Assembly: GCA_963817635.1 (NCBI GenBank)
Contig: CAWFPR010000007.1
Span: forward strand, 49,051-113,050
DNA length: 64,000 nt
From: CAWFPR01 sp963817635
GTDB lineage: Bacteria > Acidobacteriota > Vicinamibacteria > Vicinamibacterales > 2-12-FULL-66-21
Direction of reading: 5' to 3'
The notes under the pieces are model-generated. The model saw only the letters and a program-made list of their open reading frames with translations, was not told the origin of the DNA and ran no database searches. Below are positions 47,630-56,864 of the stretch, one piece after another (the first letter of the stretch is position 1; each line of letters begins with the position of its first letter). Position numbers and translations under genes: made by a program.

Positions 47630-48575
47630 GCGCGCCGCCCGTCTCGGTGGTCCTCCTCGGGCTCGCCTGGTTTGCCGCGATCAACATCGTGGCATCGTGC
47701 GCCGTGCGCGGCGCCGCCCCGTACGTGCTGCGCACGCTGGCTGGCCGTCGCGGCGGCCTCGTGCTCGCCATCCGCCTGCTGCCCGCTGCGCTCTCGACGG
47801 TCTTCGTCGTCGCGCTCTTCGTCCCGGCGCACTGGCGTTTCGAGCCGGCCGACGCGCAGGAGTCGTTCGGCGTGGTGCTCTCCGGACTCGCGGTCGTCGG
47901 GGCGTGGCTGATCGGCGCAGTCTGCACCGCGTGGCGACCGTCGCCCGCGCCAGCTGGCGGCTGCGCGACTGCCGGGCATTCCCGGAGGTCGATCGCAGGG
48001 CCGGCATCTATGAAGTGCCCGGCCTGACGGCCGTCTCGCTGGCCGGCGTCTTCCGCACGAGGATTCTGGTCGGCACGGCCGTGCGTCGCGTCCTGAGCGC
48101 TGATGAGCTCGACGTCGCGCTCGCGCACGAGCGCGCGCATCGCGGCGCGTTCGACAACCTGAAGCGTTTCCTGATGTTCTGTGCGCCGGATGTGCTTGGC
48201 GTTTCGGCCGCCTCGCGCGAGCTGGAAGCGCGGTGGCGCGCGACCGCGGAGTGGCGTGCCGACATCGAGGCGGTCAACGGCGACGGCCTGCGGGCGGTTC
48301 GGCTCGCTTCCGCGCTCGTGAAGGTGTCGCGGCTCGCGGCGCGGCAAGGGTCGTTCGTGACCTCGCCGACCTGGAGCAGCCTGCACGAAGCGGCGCAGCT
48401 CGAGATGCGCGTCCGGCGTCTCGTGCGAGGCGACGCCCCGGCGGTCGCGCGATCCCGCCACGGCGCCGGTCTGATGCTGGCGGCTCTGGCCGGCGTCTGT
48501 GTGCTGGGCGTCTCGGCGACCGCCGCGCCGGTCGTGCAGCAGATGACCGAAGCGCTCGTGCGCCTGCTCCCCTGA
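47626..48575 (+). CDS. M56-family (BlaR1-like) membrane metallopeptidase, short form (one frameshift)
   Basis: About 316 residues. TM helices at the N-terminus (VSVVLLGLAWFAAINIVASC, LAIRLLPAALSTVFVVALFV, VVLSGLAVVGAWLIGAV); one frame change near 47,930-48,000; then the peptidase region IYEVPGLTAVSLAGVFRTRI, LSADELDVALAHERAHRGAF with the zinc motif HERAH, and a last TM helix (AGLMLAALAGVCVLGVSATA). Unlike BlaR1/MecR1 it lacks the C-terminal penicillin-binding sensor, ending right after the final TM. It is expected to inactivate the coupled BlaI repressor by cleavage; what it senses is unknown. Confidence 0.8.
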
Positions 48576-48915
48576 TTGCGTGATCGGGCCCGGCGGGGCG
48601 GTCCGTTTCGCCCGGCCCCGACGTTCGCGCTGTAATGCTGTTGTCATGCCGGGCGTGTGTAGAATCGACCGGTGGTGTCCGCGCGGCCTGGTATCCTGCT
48701 TCTGGAATGGCCGTCCGCAGGGCGTCGGTTCGTCCGCGAGGCCCCGCCCTGGGCGATGCCGGCTCTTTTGACGGAATCCCGCCAGCCGTGCCGTCGCAGG
48801 GCCAGTCGGCCCCGCCAAAGTCGGGATTGGCGCCGGAATCGTCACGGCACGCGAATTGGATTCCAAGACGAATCGATATCCCAATCTGCCGGGATTCCGA
48901 TATTACAGGAGCCAT
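48576..48915. other. Gene-free stretch
   Basis: 340 bases between the M56 peptidase and the cytochrome gene. I see no credible gene, RNA or strong promoter. The last 60 bases are AT-richer and contain the two half-sites CGATATCCC and GGGATTCCGATAT, an imperfect dyad just ahead of the cytochrome ribosome site (AGGAG); this could be an operator but is weak. Confidence 0.4.
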
Positions 48916-49339
48916 ATGTCCGTCACATTCATCCGCCGCTCGCTCGTCTTCAGCATGGCGCTGGCCTTCGGTGCCGCGATTGCAGCCCCGCAACGTCCTC
49001 GCCCAGGCCCCCAAGGAACCGGGCACGGTCGTCCTCACGGGCTCGCCGCTTGGCGGCGTGAAGTTCGAGCACAAGCTGCACGCCCACGATCGCAACGTGA
49101 AGTGCACCGAGTGTCACCACGCGTCGAAGCCTGAAAAGGCGATGACGGGACCGCAAGAGAAGTGCATCGATTGCCATACGAAGACGCCGACCGCGCCGAT
49201 GAAGACCCCGACGCGCGGTGCCTTCCACGATCCCATGGCGAAGAAGGGCACGTGCGTCGACTGTCACGTGGCCGAAAACGCCAAGGGGAAGAAAGCGCCG
49301 ACCAAGTGCGGCGAGTGTCATAAAAAGGAAAACGTCTAG
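48916..49339 (+). CDS. Periplasmic tetrahaem c-type cytochrome (one frameshift)
   Basis: About 140 residues from ATG 48916, with AGGAG five bases upstream. The signal peptide (MSVTFIRRSLVFSMALAFGA) is interrupted after AAIAAP by a one-base shift near 48,985; in the next frame the protein continues NVLAQAPKEPGTVVLTGSPL. The mature part has four haem-attachment motifs, CTECH, CIDCH, CVDCH and CGECH, plus spare His residues (FEHKLHAHD, HHASK, FHDPMAKK) that can serve as sixth ligands. This matches the class III (c3/c7) cytochrome domain. It would carry electrons in the periplasm. A strong terminator follows immediately. The partner oxidoreductase is not in the window. Confidence 0.88.
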
Positions 49340-49370
49340 TCGTCATCATCGCACCTCCTCCCTCCTTATA

Positions 49371-49410
49371 GGCCTGCGACGGCACCTGCCGTCGCAGGCC
49401 ATTTTGTTTT
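49371..49410 (+). terminator. Rho-independent terminator after the cytochrome gene
   Basis: A perfect 13-bp stem (GGCCTGCGACGGC paired with GCCGTCGCAGGCC), loop ACCT, followed by ATTTTGTTTT. It starts 32 bases after the cytochrome stop codon. The clearest terminator in the window. Confidence 0.92.
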
Positions 49411-49558
49411 GAAGACTGACCGGTGCTGGGACAGGGCGGTCCGGTTCCGGACGGCAGCCGCCCGCGCCCGGCCAGCCGGCTCGTGCGGAAACCGGGGGAA
49501 TCCGGCGGACCGCGCGCCAGACGCGCTCGGCATCCGGCTTGCCGCGGCATCTGACGCC

Positions 49559-51967
49559 ATGGCTCATTTCCTCACGGACCTTCGCGTCGCGATCCGCTCG
49601 CTGTTGCGCCATCCCAGCTTCACCACCGTCGCCGTGCTGACGCTGGCGCTCGGGGCCGGGGCGACCACCGCGATCTTCAGTGTCGTGTACGGCGTCGTGC
49701 TGCGCCCGCTTCCGTACCCCCGGCCCGATCGCATTGTGTCGCTCTGGCAGACGACCCGGGCGTCCGCGTCGGACAACGGCGGGGGCACCGTCTCGCACAT
49801 GAACTACCTCGACTGGAAGCGGCAGGCGCGCAGCTTCGACGCGCTGGCGCTGTATTCCCGCAGCCGATTGATCCTGACGGGTCTCGGAGACGCCGAGGTC
49901 GTGCCGGGTGGAGCCGTGACACCGGGCTTCTTCCAGGTGTTCGGCGCTACGCTGGTGATGGGGCGGGAGTTCACCGACGAGGAGGATCGGCCCGGCGGGC
50001 CCGACGTGGTGGTGCGTCAGCCACGCCTTCTGGCACGAGCGGCTGGGAGGCCGGCGCGATGTGCTCTCGCACACCATCACGATCAGCGGGAAGCCCCGGC
50101 AGATTGTCGGCGTCGCGCCGCCGGGATTCGACTTTCCAGCGGGCGCGCGACTGTGGGTCCCCGTCAAGAACGACGACAGCGCCTGCGGCCGGTCGTGTGT
50201 CTACCTGAATGGCCTCGGGCGCCTCAAGCCCGGCGTGAGCGTCGCGGCGGCGCGCCAGGAGATGGACGCGATCTCGAGGCGGCTCGAAGAGCAGTACCCG
50301 GCTGACAATAACAACCTGCTCGTCGCGGTCCGCTCGCTCCAGGACGAGACGGTCGGCGGCGTCCGCAACGCCATGCTGCTGCTGCTCGGCGCGGTGGGCA
50401 TGGTTCTGCTCATCGCGTGCGCGAACGTCGCGAACCTGCTGCTCGTGCGCGGCGCTGCCCGCAGGTCCGATGTGGCGGTTCGCGCCGCCCTGGGCGCGGC
50501 GCGCGGCAGGCTTGTCGCGCATCTGCTCTCAGAAAGCCTCGTGCTGGCCATCGCCGGCGGCACGTTCGGCCTCGTCATTGCGGCGTGGGGCGTCGAGGCC
50601 CTGAAGCGTCTGGCGCCGCCGTCGATCCCCCGCCTGGCCGAGGTGGCCTTCGACACGCCGACGTTCGTCTTTGCGCTCGGCGTCATCGTGACGACGGCGC
50701 TCCTCTTCGGTCTCGGGCCCGCGCTGCACGCCTCGCGCGTGCCGGTGGCCGAGGCGCTTGGCAGCCGCGGCGAGGTCTCGCCCAACCGCCGCCGTTGGGG
50801 CCGCGCCGGACTTCTGGCCGCCGAGGTGGGGCTGTCGCTGGTCCTCCTCCTTGGCGCCGGACTGCTCCTGCGCAGCGTCGCGGCTCTCCAGTCGGTCGAT
50901 CCGGGTGGAAGGCGGACCGTGTCAGCACCTTCATGGTCTATCTCCCGCCCGCCCGCTACTCGGACGAGGCGGCGATCCAGACCCACGATCAGATAGCGGC
51001 GCGCCTGGCCTCGATGCCGGGCGTGGAGTCGGTCGGCCGGATTTCCGGACTGCCGCTTGGCCGGTCGGAGGACGTGATGACCGGTGTATCGCACCGATCG
51101 TCCGGTTCCGCCTCCCGGGCAGGTTCCAGCCGAGTTGTACCGCGTCGCCGATCCCGGCTATTTCCGCACGATGGGCATTCCGCTCGTCGCGGGCCGCTAT
51201 TTCACCGCCGGCGATCGCGCCGGCGCGCCCGGGCGTGGCGATCGTCAGCCGCCGCTTCGCCGACCGGTATTTTCCCGGGCGAGGATCCGGTCGGCGTCCG
51301 TTGAACGTTGCGGGCCGGCCGCGATGGACAGGTCGTGGGCGTCGTGGCCGACGTGCGGTCACAGGGTCTGACGATCGAGCCGCAGCCCGAGGTGTACGTG
51401 GCGCACGCGCAGACGACGCTGCGGGCAATCACCTACGTCGTGCGGAGCGGGCAGTCGCCCGACCGCGTGCTGTCCGACGCGCGAAGCGTGGTGCAGGCAA
51501 TCGACCCGCAGGCGCCGCTGATTTTTCCCGAGACGATGCAGCAGATTCTCGATCGCGCGATGGCGCCGTCGCGCTTCTATCTGCTCATGCTGTCGCTCTT
51601 CGCCGTGCTCGCCGTCACGCTCGCGTCGGTCGGCGTCTACGGCGTGGTCGCCTATGCGGTGGCACAGCGCACGCGCGAGATCGGCGTGCGCATGGCGCTT
51701 GGAGCGGGCCGGCGTGAGCTGCTGGGGCTGATTCTGTGGCAGGGCCTGCGTCCCGCGCTGGCCGGGGTCGCGGCAGGGCTTGCGCTGGCGCTCGTGTCAG
51801 GCCGCGTCATTCGCGGAGAGCTGTACGCCGTGCAGCCGCAGGATCCGCTGACGTTCATCGCGGTCACGGGACTGTTGCTCGTGGTGGTCGTGGCGGCCTG
51901 CCTGGTACCGGCCCGGCGGGCCACCCGGGTGGCGCCGGCCATTGCGCTTCGCAGCGACCAGGGCTGA
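49559..51967 (+). CDS. ABC transporter permease of the ADOP (MacB/FtsX-like) type (about five frameshifts)
   Basis: About 802 residues from ATG 49559 (MAHFLTDLRVAIRSLLRHPS), a start typical of acidobacterial duplicated orphan permeases. Two tandem FtsX/MacB units: TM1 (TTVAVLTLALGAGATTAIFS), a MacB-type periplasmic domain (LPYPRPDRIVSLWQ, NYLDWKRQARSFDALA, GGAVTPGFFQVFG), three TM helices (LLLGAVGMVLLIACANVANL), the inter-unit linker VAVRAALGAARGRLV, then a second copy ending LASVGVYGVVAYAVAQRTRE, IGVRMALGAG and LVPARRATRVAPAIALRSDQ. Frame changes lie near 50,025, 50,915, 51,085, 51,245 and 51,320. These permeases are usually 'orphan', without their own ATPase gene beside them, as here. Substrate unknown. 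Confidence 0.88.
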
Positions 51968-52101
51968 CGAAAACCCGGCGATCGAGTCCTCCGCGTTGGT
52001 TTTCCGGCCTGTTTTGTGCCGTTTCTGGACCGGGACCATCACTTGCATCGCACCATGTGCGTCACGAACCGTTTTCCTTCTTCGATTCGAGGTTGTGAGC
52101 C

Positions 52102-52350
52102 ATGTCGATGCTGATTGTGGAGGAGTGCATCAGTTGCGGTGCCTGCGAGCCGGAATGCCCGAACACGGCAATCACCGCGGGTGACTCCATTTATGTCGTC
52201 AACGCGGAGCTGTGCACCGAGTGCGTGGGTGCCTTCGATACGCCCCAGTGCGTGAACGTCTGCCCGGTGGAAGGCTGCATCGTCACCGACCCGGCGCATA
52301 CGGAATCGAAGGAAGAACTCGAAGCCAAGTACTCGAAGCTGCACGTCTGA
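52102..52350 (+). CDS. YfhL-type 2[4Fe-4S] ferredoxin
   Basis: 82 residues. First cluster motif ECISCGACEPECPNTAI (CxxCxxCxxxCP) and second motif with the long spacing typical of YfhL/Alvin ferredoxins: CTECVGAFDTPQCVNVCPVE. An acidic C-terminal helix follows (SKEELEAKYSKLHV). It carries low-potential electrons in the cytoplasm. It stands alone, 134 bases after the permease gene, and 1.6 kb from the 2-oxoacid:ferredoxin oxidoreductase cluster on the opposite strand, for which it is a plausible electron acceptor (inference from proximity and because the IorA here lacks its own iron-sulfur domain). Confidence 0.95.
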   Translation: MSMLIVEECISCGACEPECPNTAITAGDSIYVVNAELCTECVGAFDTPQCVNVCPVEGCIVTDPAHTESKEELEAKYSKLHV

Positions 52351-52436
52351 CCTGACTCCGGCTGTGCCGGGGAGGCCGCTTGCCGGAACGCCCGGTAGCG
52401 CGCAGCCCACACGGCTGAGGCAAGGCCAGGACTCCA

Positions 52437-53711
52437 TCACAGGGCGCGCGTCTGCGCTTCGGCGACGACGCGCGCGCTCGCCCAGGCCCACTGGAAGTTG
52501 AACCCGCCGATGCGGCCATCGACGTCCAGAATCTCGCCTGCCAGATACAAACCGGGACAGCGGCGCGACGCCAGCGTGGCGGGATCGATGTCGTCGAGCG
52601 ACACGCCGCCTGCCGTGGCTTCCGCGTACGTGTAGCCCCGGCTCCCCGTCACGTCCAAAGGCCAGTCCGCGACCGCGTGAACGAGCCGCCTGCGCGTCTC
52701 GCGCGTCAGGTGCGCCAGCGTCAGCGCGCGCTCGATGCCCAGCCGATCGAGGACCACGCCGGCCAGCGACGACGGCAGCATCTCCGAGAGCGCCGTGAGG
52801 ACGGACGCTCGCGGCCGCTGGCGACCCAGGGTTGACCACTGCTCCTCCAGCGCCTCGAACGACGCCCCTCCCGCCAGGGCCGCCGATATCGTGACCTCCC
52901 GATCCTCCAGCCGCGCGCGCAGCCAGTGCCGCGAGGCATCGAGGACAACCGGACCGCTGATGCCGAAGTGCGTCCAGAGGAGCGGCCCGTGCAGGCGCAG
53001 GGCAACGGTCCCTTCCGTTCGCAGCGTGAGTCCGGCGTCGTGTGACACGCCGGACACGTGCGGGTGAATCGCGCCCGGCCCCTCCGCAAGTGTCAGCGGC
53101 GCAAGCGCCGGGGTCGTGGGGACGATTGTGTGCCCGAGCCGGCGGGCGATGTCGAACCCGGCGCCGTCGCTTCCGCTCTTGGGCAGCGACTGGCCCCCGG
53201 TCGCCAGGACCACGGCCCGCGCGTCGATGGCCCCGCGGGCGGTTTCGATCCGAAGGGCACCGCCCTCGGGCTCGACGGCGGTCACCCGTGTGCCGGTGCG
53301 CAGGTCCACGCCGGTGCGATCGACTTCGGCGAGAAGCGCCTCGAGCACGTCACGCGCGCGCTGGCTGTCGGGGAAGAGCTTCCCGCGTTCCTCGGCGTGC
53401 AGCGGCACGCCGATCCCGGAGAAGAACGCGACCGTGTCGCTGACCGGGAAGCGGTGAAGGATGCGCCGGATGATCGCGCGGCGGCCGCCGGAGAAGTCGC
53501 GTTCCGTGACGACCTCGTTGGTGACGTTGCAGCGCGACCCGCCGCTGATGAGGATCTTGGCGCCTGGCCGGATGGCGCCGTCGAGGAGCACGACCGACGC
53601 CCGCGGATTGAGCCGTCTGGCGAAGATGGCGGTTGCGAGCCCCGCGGCGCCGGCGCCGACGATGACGAGGTCGGAACTCAGCGCCCGTCCTGCGTGGAGG
53701 GACCCCACCAC
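52437..53711 (-). CDS. HI0933/YhiN-family flavoprotein
   Basis: 424 residues. FAD-binding Rossmann motif DLVIVGAGAAGLATAIFARR, the HI0933 signature GAKILISGGSRCNVTNE, HAEERGKLFPDSQRARDVLE, VLATGGQSLPKSGSDGAGF, HFGISGPVVLDASRH and the C-terminal FAD-contact region YLAGEILDVDGRIGGFNFQW. The enzyme family's substrate is not established; it is a soluble NAD(P)/FAD oxidoreductase. The frame begins with two GTG codons at 53711/53708 and no ATG before the FAD motif; it overlaps the small gene upstream by about 34 bases, so translation may re-initiate nearer to its TGA. Confidence 0.92.
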   Translation of the reverse strand: MVGSLHAGRALSSDLVIVGAGAAGLATAIFARRLNPRASVVLLDGAIRPGAKILISGGSRCNVTNEVVTERDFSGGRRAIIRRILHRFPVSDTVAFFSGIGVPLHAEERGKLFPDSQRARDVLEALLAEVDRTGVDLRTGTRVTAVEPEGGALRIETARGAIDARAVVLATGGQSLPKSGSDGAGFDIARRLGHTIVPTTPALAPLTLAEGPGAIHPHVSGVSHDAGLTLRTEGTVALRLHGPLLWTHFGISGPVVLDASRHWLRARLEDREVTISAALAGGASFEALEEQWSTLGRQRPRASVLTALSEMLPSSLAGVVLDRLGIERALTLAHLTRETRRRLVHAVADWPLDVTGSRGYTYAEATAGGVSLDDIDPATLASRRCPGLYLAGEILDVDGRIGGFNFQWAWASARVVAEAQTRAL

Positions 53712-53896
53712 CCGTCACGCTGGAAGGTGTCGTGGAGCTGGAGCCACCGCGCGTGCACCTGAGCGGAGCTCTCGAAGTGCTCGAGCCGCTCGTTGCCGTC
53801 CTGGGTGGTGATGACGATTCTGTACCCCGGGCCCTCTTGAGCGGCTCGCACCTCGCACTGCACGCTGTCGGTTCCACGCTTGAAGAAGTAGAACAC
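53678..53896 (-). CDS. Small conserved-looking protein upstream of the flavoprotein
   Basis: 72 residues: MFYFFKRGTDSVQCEVRAAQ, then GYRIVITTQDGNERLEHFES, a helix (SAQVHARWLQLHDTFQRDGW) and a short end. A beta-hairpin followed by a helix and ending in a Trp-Trp pair suggests a folded mini-protein. It overlaps the flavoprotein gene by about 34 bases on the same strand, so both are likely translated from one mRNA. I do not know its function. No signal peptide or metal motif. Confidence 0.6.
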   Translation of the reverse strand: MFYFFKRGTDSVQCEVRAAQEGPGYRIVITTQDGNERLEHFESSAQVHARWLQLHDTFQRDGWWGPSTQDGR

Positions 53897-53917
53897 AGCT
53901 GGATTATCTCACGCTGA

Positions 53918-53970
53918 GGGGCTTGGGCGTCGGGCTTCAGGCTTGACGGCGTGGCCAGGGCCCAAGCCCC
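53918..53970. repeat. Inverted repeat, 11-bp arms
   Basis: GGGGCTTGGGC (53918-53928) and GCCCAAGCCCC (53960-53970) are perfect inverted arms around a 31-base loop. A second, interleaved pair CGGGCTTC/GAAGCCCG lies at 53931-53938 and 53978-53985. The stretch is intergenic between the small gene and the CoA ligase; no T-run follows on either strand close enough for a standard terminator. Confidence 0.55.
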
Positions 53971-53990
53971 AGGACAGAAGCCCGAGGCCT

Positions 53991-56295
53991 CTATTCGGCG
54001 AGCGCCTCCGGTTGGCTGAACTCATCGACCCAGCGTTCCATCTGCGCCCGTACGGTGTGCTTGAAGCGCTCGTCCACGAATACGTTGAGGAGGCGGAGCG
54101 CGCGGTCGGCCGCGCGGAACGTCGGGATGCCGCCTTCCTGGAGGTACTCCGCTAACGGGTCGTAGATCGCCCCGGCGTCCACGATGGCGATCCAGGGTTT
54201 GTGCGCCTCTTCCTTGATCTGGAGCAGCCGCTGCGCGATCGACCCCTCGCGCAGGAGGTCCTCGCCGTGACAGGGCGAGGCGGCCAGCGTGTTCAGCGCC
54301 GGGGTCGCCGGGACGCACCCGACCACGGCCACGTCGACGTTGTCGTCGTCCAGCACGCGCCGGACGATCGTCTCGTACCCGGCATCGTTCAGCATGGGCG
54401 TGACGTCGAGGGGATTGTGCACGTCGACCAGGGCACTGATGCGCGCCAGCTCGAACGCGGCGGTGAGCCCCGCCTCCGTACAGCAGGTGAAGCGGGGCAA
54501 GGTCAGTTCGCCGAGGCTGTCGGCGATCGCCACGCACTCGTAGCCGGCGTTGGACACGGCTCCGAGCCGCCGGCCGTACACGCCGCGTGACTGGAGCAGC
54601 GTGAACATCGACACGAGATCGGTGAAGTCGTCGAGCGATTCGGCCACGATGGCGCCGGCCGCGCGCGCGAGCTCGCGGGTGACCACGTAGTCGCCCGCGA
54701 TCGACGCGGTATGGCTGGCGATCGCCTTCGCGCCCTCGGCTGTGCGGCCGCCGCGGTAGAGCACGACCGTGCGTCCCGAGGCCGTGATGCGGGCGATCAC
54801 ATCGAACGCCGCGCGGCCGTCGAGCGGACGGAAACCTTCGACGTAGACCGCGAAGACCTTGATCTCGGTGTCGGCCTCGAGGTATCGGAGATAGTCGCCG
54901 ACCGTGAGGTCCATCTGGTTGCCGACCGTGATCGAGTACCCGCGGCCGGATGCCCTTGAGCCGCGTCGTCCGCGAGACGGCAAACGCCCCGCTTTGCGAG
55001 ATCAGGGCGACGGGAGAGGGCGGCCCCGGCGTGGCGCCGAGCTTGTAGCCGGGGATGAACATCGTGTCGTACCGCCCCGGCACCGACCGCACGCCGAGGC
55101 AGTTGCCGCCGTTGACGACGGGCCCTTTCCAGTCAGTGGAGCGCGCGGCGCGCAACGTCTCGTGCATCTGGCTCACGAGTCCGCTCGTGCCGGCCTTCTC
55201 CTCGAGCCCGCCGGGAATCACGATCACGCTTTCCGCCTTGCGGTGCTCCACGACGTCGATGAGCGAATCGGGAATCTGCGCCGCCGAGACGCTGAGAATC
55301 AGCAGGTCTACCGGCGCGGGCAGCGAGCGGATCGTCGGAACGGCCTGGCAGCCTTCGATCTCCGAGACGCCCGGTTTGATCACGAAAATCGATTTTCGAT
55401 CGAACCCTTCGCGGATCACGTTGTTCAGGATCACGTGGCCGGGGTTCATCTGCGACGAGACGCCCGCAATCGCGATCGACTGGGGCGCGAGCAGGTTGCG
55501 CAGCTTGCGCACGGGGCGGGGCGTGACGTCCGGCATGTGCCCGGTGCCGATCGTCGCCAGCACATCGAGCGCGACCAGCTCGCCGCCGCACGGGACCAGC
55601 GGGTTGATCTCGAGGTCGCTGATGCAGTCGGGACGGCACACTGACGAGAGCCAGCCGAACTTCTCGACCACGTCGCAGAGCCTGGCCACGCTGGTGCGCG
55701 CGGGCTGACGCCGGACGCCGCCCGTCGCGAGCGGCGTCAGCGCCAGGCGCGCGATGCCGGCTTCGATGTCCTCGCGCGACGATCGGCGCGGCGAGAAGAT
55801 CGCGAGGTCACGGCCGGGGCGGAATGCCGCGGCGAGAAATTCCGTGGCGACCCCGCCGGGACCGAGCGTGATCACCGGCCCGAATTCCTCCGTCCAGCGC
55901 AGCCCGAGGAGCCACTCGCCGCCGGGTGAGGGATCGTAGGGAATGAACTCGTTGATGGAGTAGCCGGCAATCCTCTGCCCGGCGAACGTGCGCTCCATGT
56001 CCTGAATCGCCGCGGCGACGGCGTCGCGCGTGTTCGCGACGATGGCGACGCCGCCGACGTCGCTCTTGTGCGCGATGTGTCCCGCCACCACCTTGACGAC
56101 GGCGCGGTCGGAGCCGAGCGCGTCGAGCGTCACGCGAGCCGCCGCGGCCGCATCCTCGACGAACAGCCTGCGCGGGCAGCGGATCCCGGCCGCTTCAAGC
56201 ACCTGGAATCCGCCGGACTCGAGCAGCGTGGCCTCTCCTCGGCCGCGCGCCTCGTCGACCAGGGCCGTGGCCGTGCTCACCGCCTCGCCGTACAT
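53991..56295 (-). CDS. ADP-forming acyl-CoA (acetate-CoA) ligase, fused beta-alpha order (one frameshift)
   Basis: About 767 residues from ATG 56295. The reaction is acyl-CoA + ADP + Pi to acid + ATP + CoA. The N-terminal 235 residues are the ATP-grasp (beta) part: LESGGFQVLEAAGIRCPR, VVKVVAGHIAHKSDVGGVAI, SINEFIPYDPSPGGEWLLGL, SDLEINPLVPCGG. Then the CoA-binding (alpha) part: LLAPQSIAIAGVSSQMNPGH, VINGG-type loops, ALISQSGAFAVSR, and after a one-base shift near 54,955 GYSITVGNQMDLTVGDYL and the catalytic-His segment AIASHTASIAGDYVV. In most bacterial fusions alpha precedes beta. It overlaps the end of iorB by 19 bases, so it is co-translated with the 2-oxoacid oxidoreductase whose CoA-ester product it would use. 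Confidence 0.92.
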
Positions 56296-56864
56296 GCCGC
56301 TACCTCCTGCCCCGCGCGGAACGCCGCGAGATTCTGGTCGATGACCGTGGGACCCTTGCGCGCGAATCGCGATCGAACGGCGCGCTCGATCGTCTCCGCG
56401 CCGAGCGGGAGGAGCGCAGCGGCTGCCCCGGCCATGACCATGTTGGTGGCCTGGGCCAGCCCTGAGCGCTTCGCGATCCCGGCAGCGTCCACCAGCACGG
56501 CGTGCGGCAGGCGGCCGATGACGGCCGTGAGGTCGCCCAGCGCGGGGTAGTTGTCGATGTTCGCGACCGGCTGGGTGGCCGTGACGACAGCGCCGTCTGG
56601 GGCGAGCCAGTCGAGATACCGGAGGCACTCCAGCGGTTCGAGGCTCAGCACCAGCGACGCCGTACCGAGCGGCACCAGGTCGCTTTCAATCGGCAGGTCG
56701 GACAGCCGAAGATGCGCGGTGACCGCGCCGCCGCGCTGCGCCATCCCGTGGACCTCCGACTGCTTGACGAAGAGCCCCTCGTCGAGGGCGGCCGACGCGA
56801 TGATGCTCGAGAGCGACAGGACGCCCTGGCCTCCCACGCCGGCAAGAATGATGTCGAACTTCAT
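56277..56864 (-). CDS. iorB: Indolepyruvate:ferredoxin oxidoreductase beta subunit
   Basis: 195 residues from ATG 56864. Gamma-type 2-oxoacid oxidoreductase domain: MKFDIILAGVGGQGVLSLSS, FVKQSEVHGMAQRGGAVTAH (the SE-x-HG-x-AQRGG signature), SDLVPLGTASLVLSLEPLEC and a C-terminal AGQEVAACTARR. With IorA it oxidatively decarboxylates aryl-pyruvates to aryl-acetyl-CoA, reducing ferredoxin. Its ATG overlaps the iorA stop (ATGA at 56861-56864) and its own end overlaps the CoA ligase start: a three-gene, translationally coupled operon. Confidence 0.95.
   Translation of the reverse strand: MKFDIILAGVGGQGVLSLSSIIASAALDEGLFVKQSEVHGMAQRGGAVTAHLRLSDLPIESDLVPLGTASLVLSLEPLECLRYLDWLAPDGAVVTATQPVANIDNYPALGDLTAVIGRLPHAVLVDAAGIAKRSGLAQATNMVMAGAAAALLPLGAETIERAVRSRFARKGPTVIDQNLAAFRAGQEVAACTARR

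Noticed and set aside
52437..52840. Antisense and shadow frames giving Arg-rich proteins opposite the HI0933 gene
   Set aside because: They overlap a complete flavoprotein and lack ribosome sites and domain similarity.
53991..56295. Reading the CoA ligase as two separate genes (alpha and beta)
   Set aside because: The ATP-grasp and CoA-binding halves are in one continuous frame; the only break, near 54,955, is inside the alpha half and is a one-base shift.
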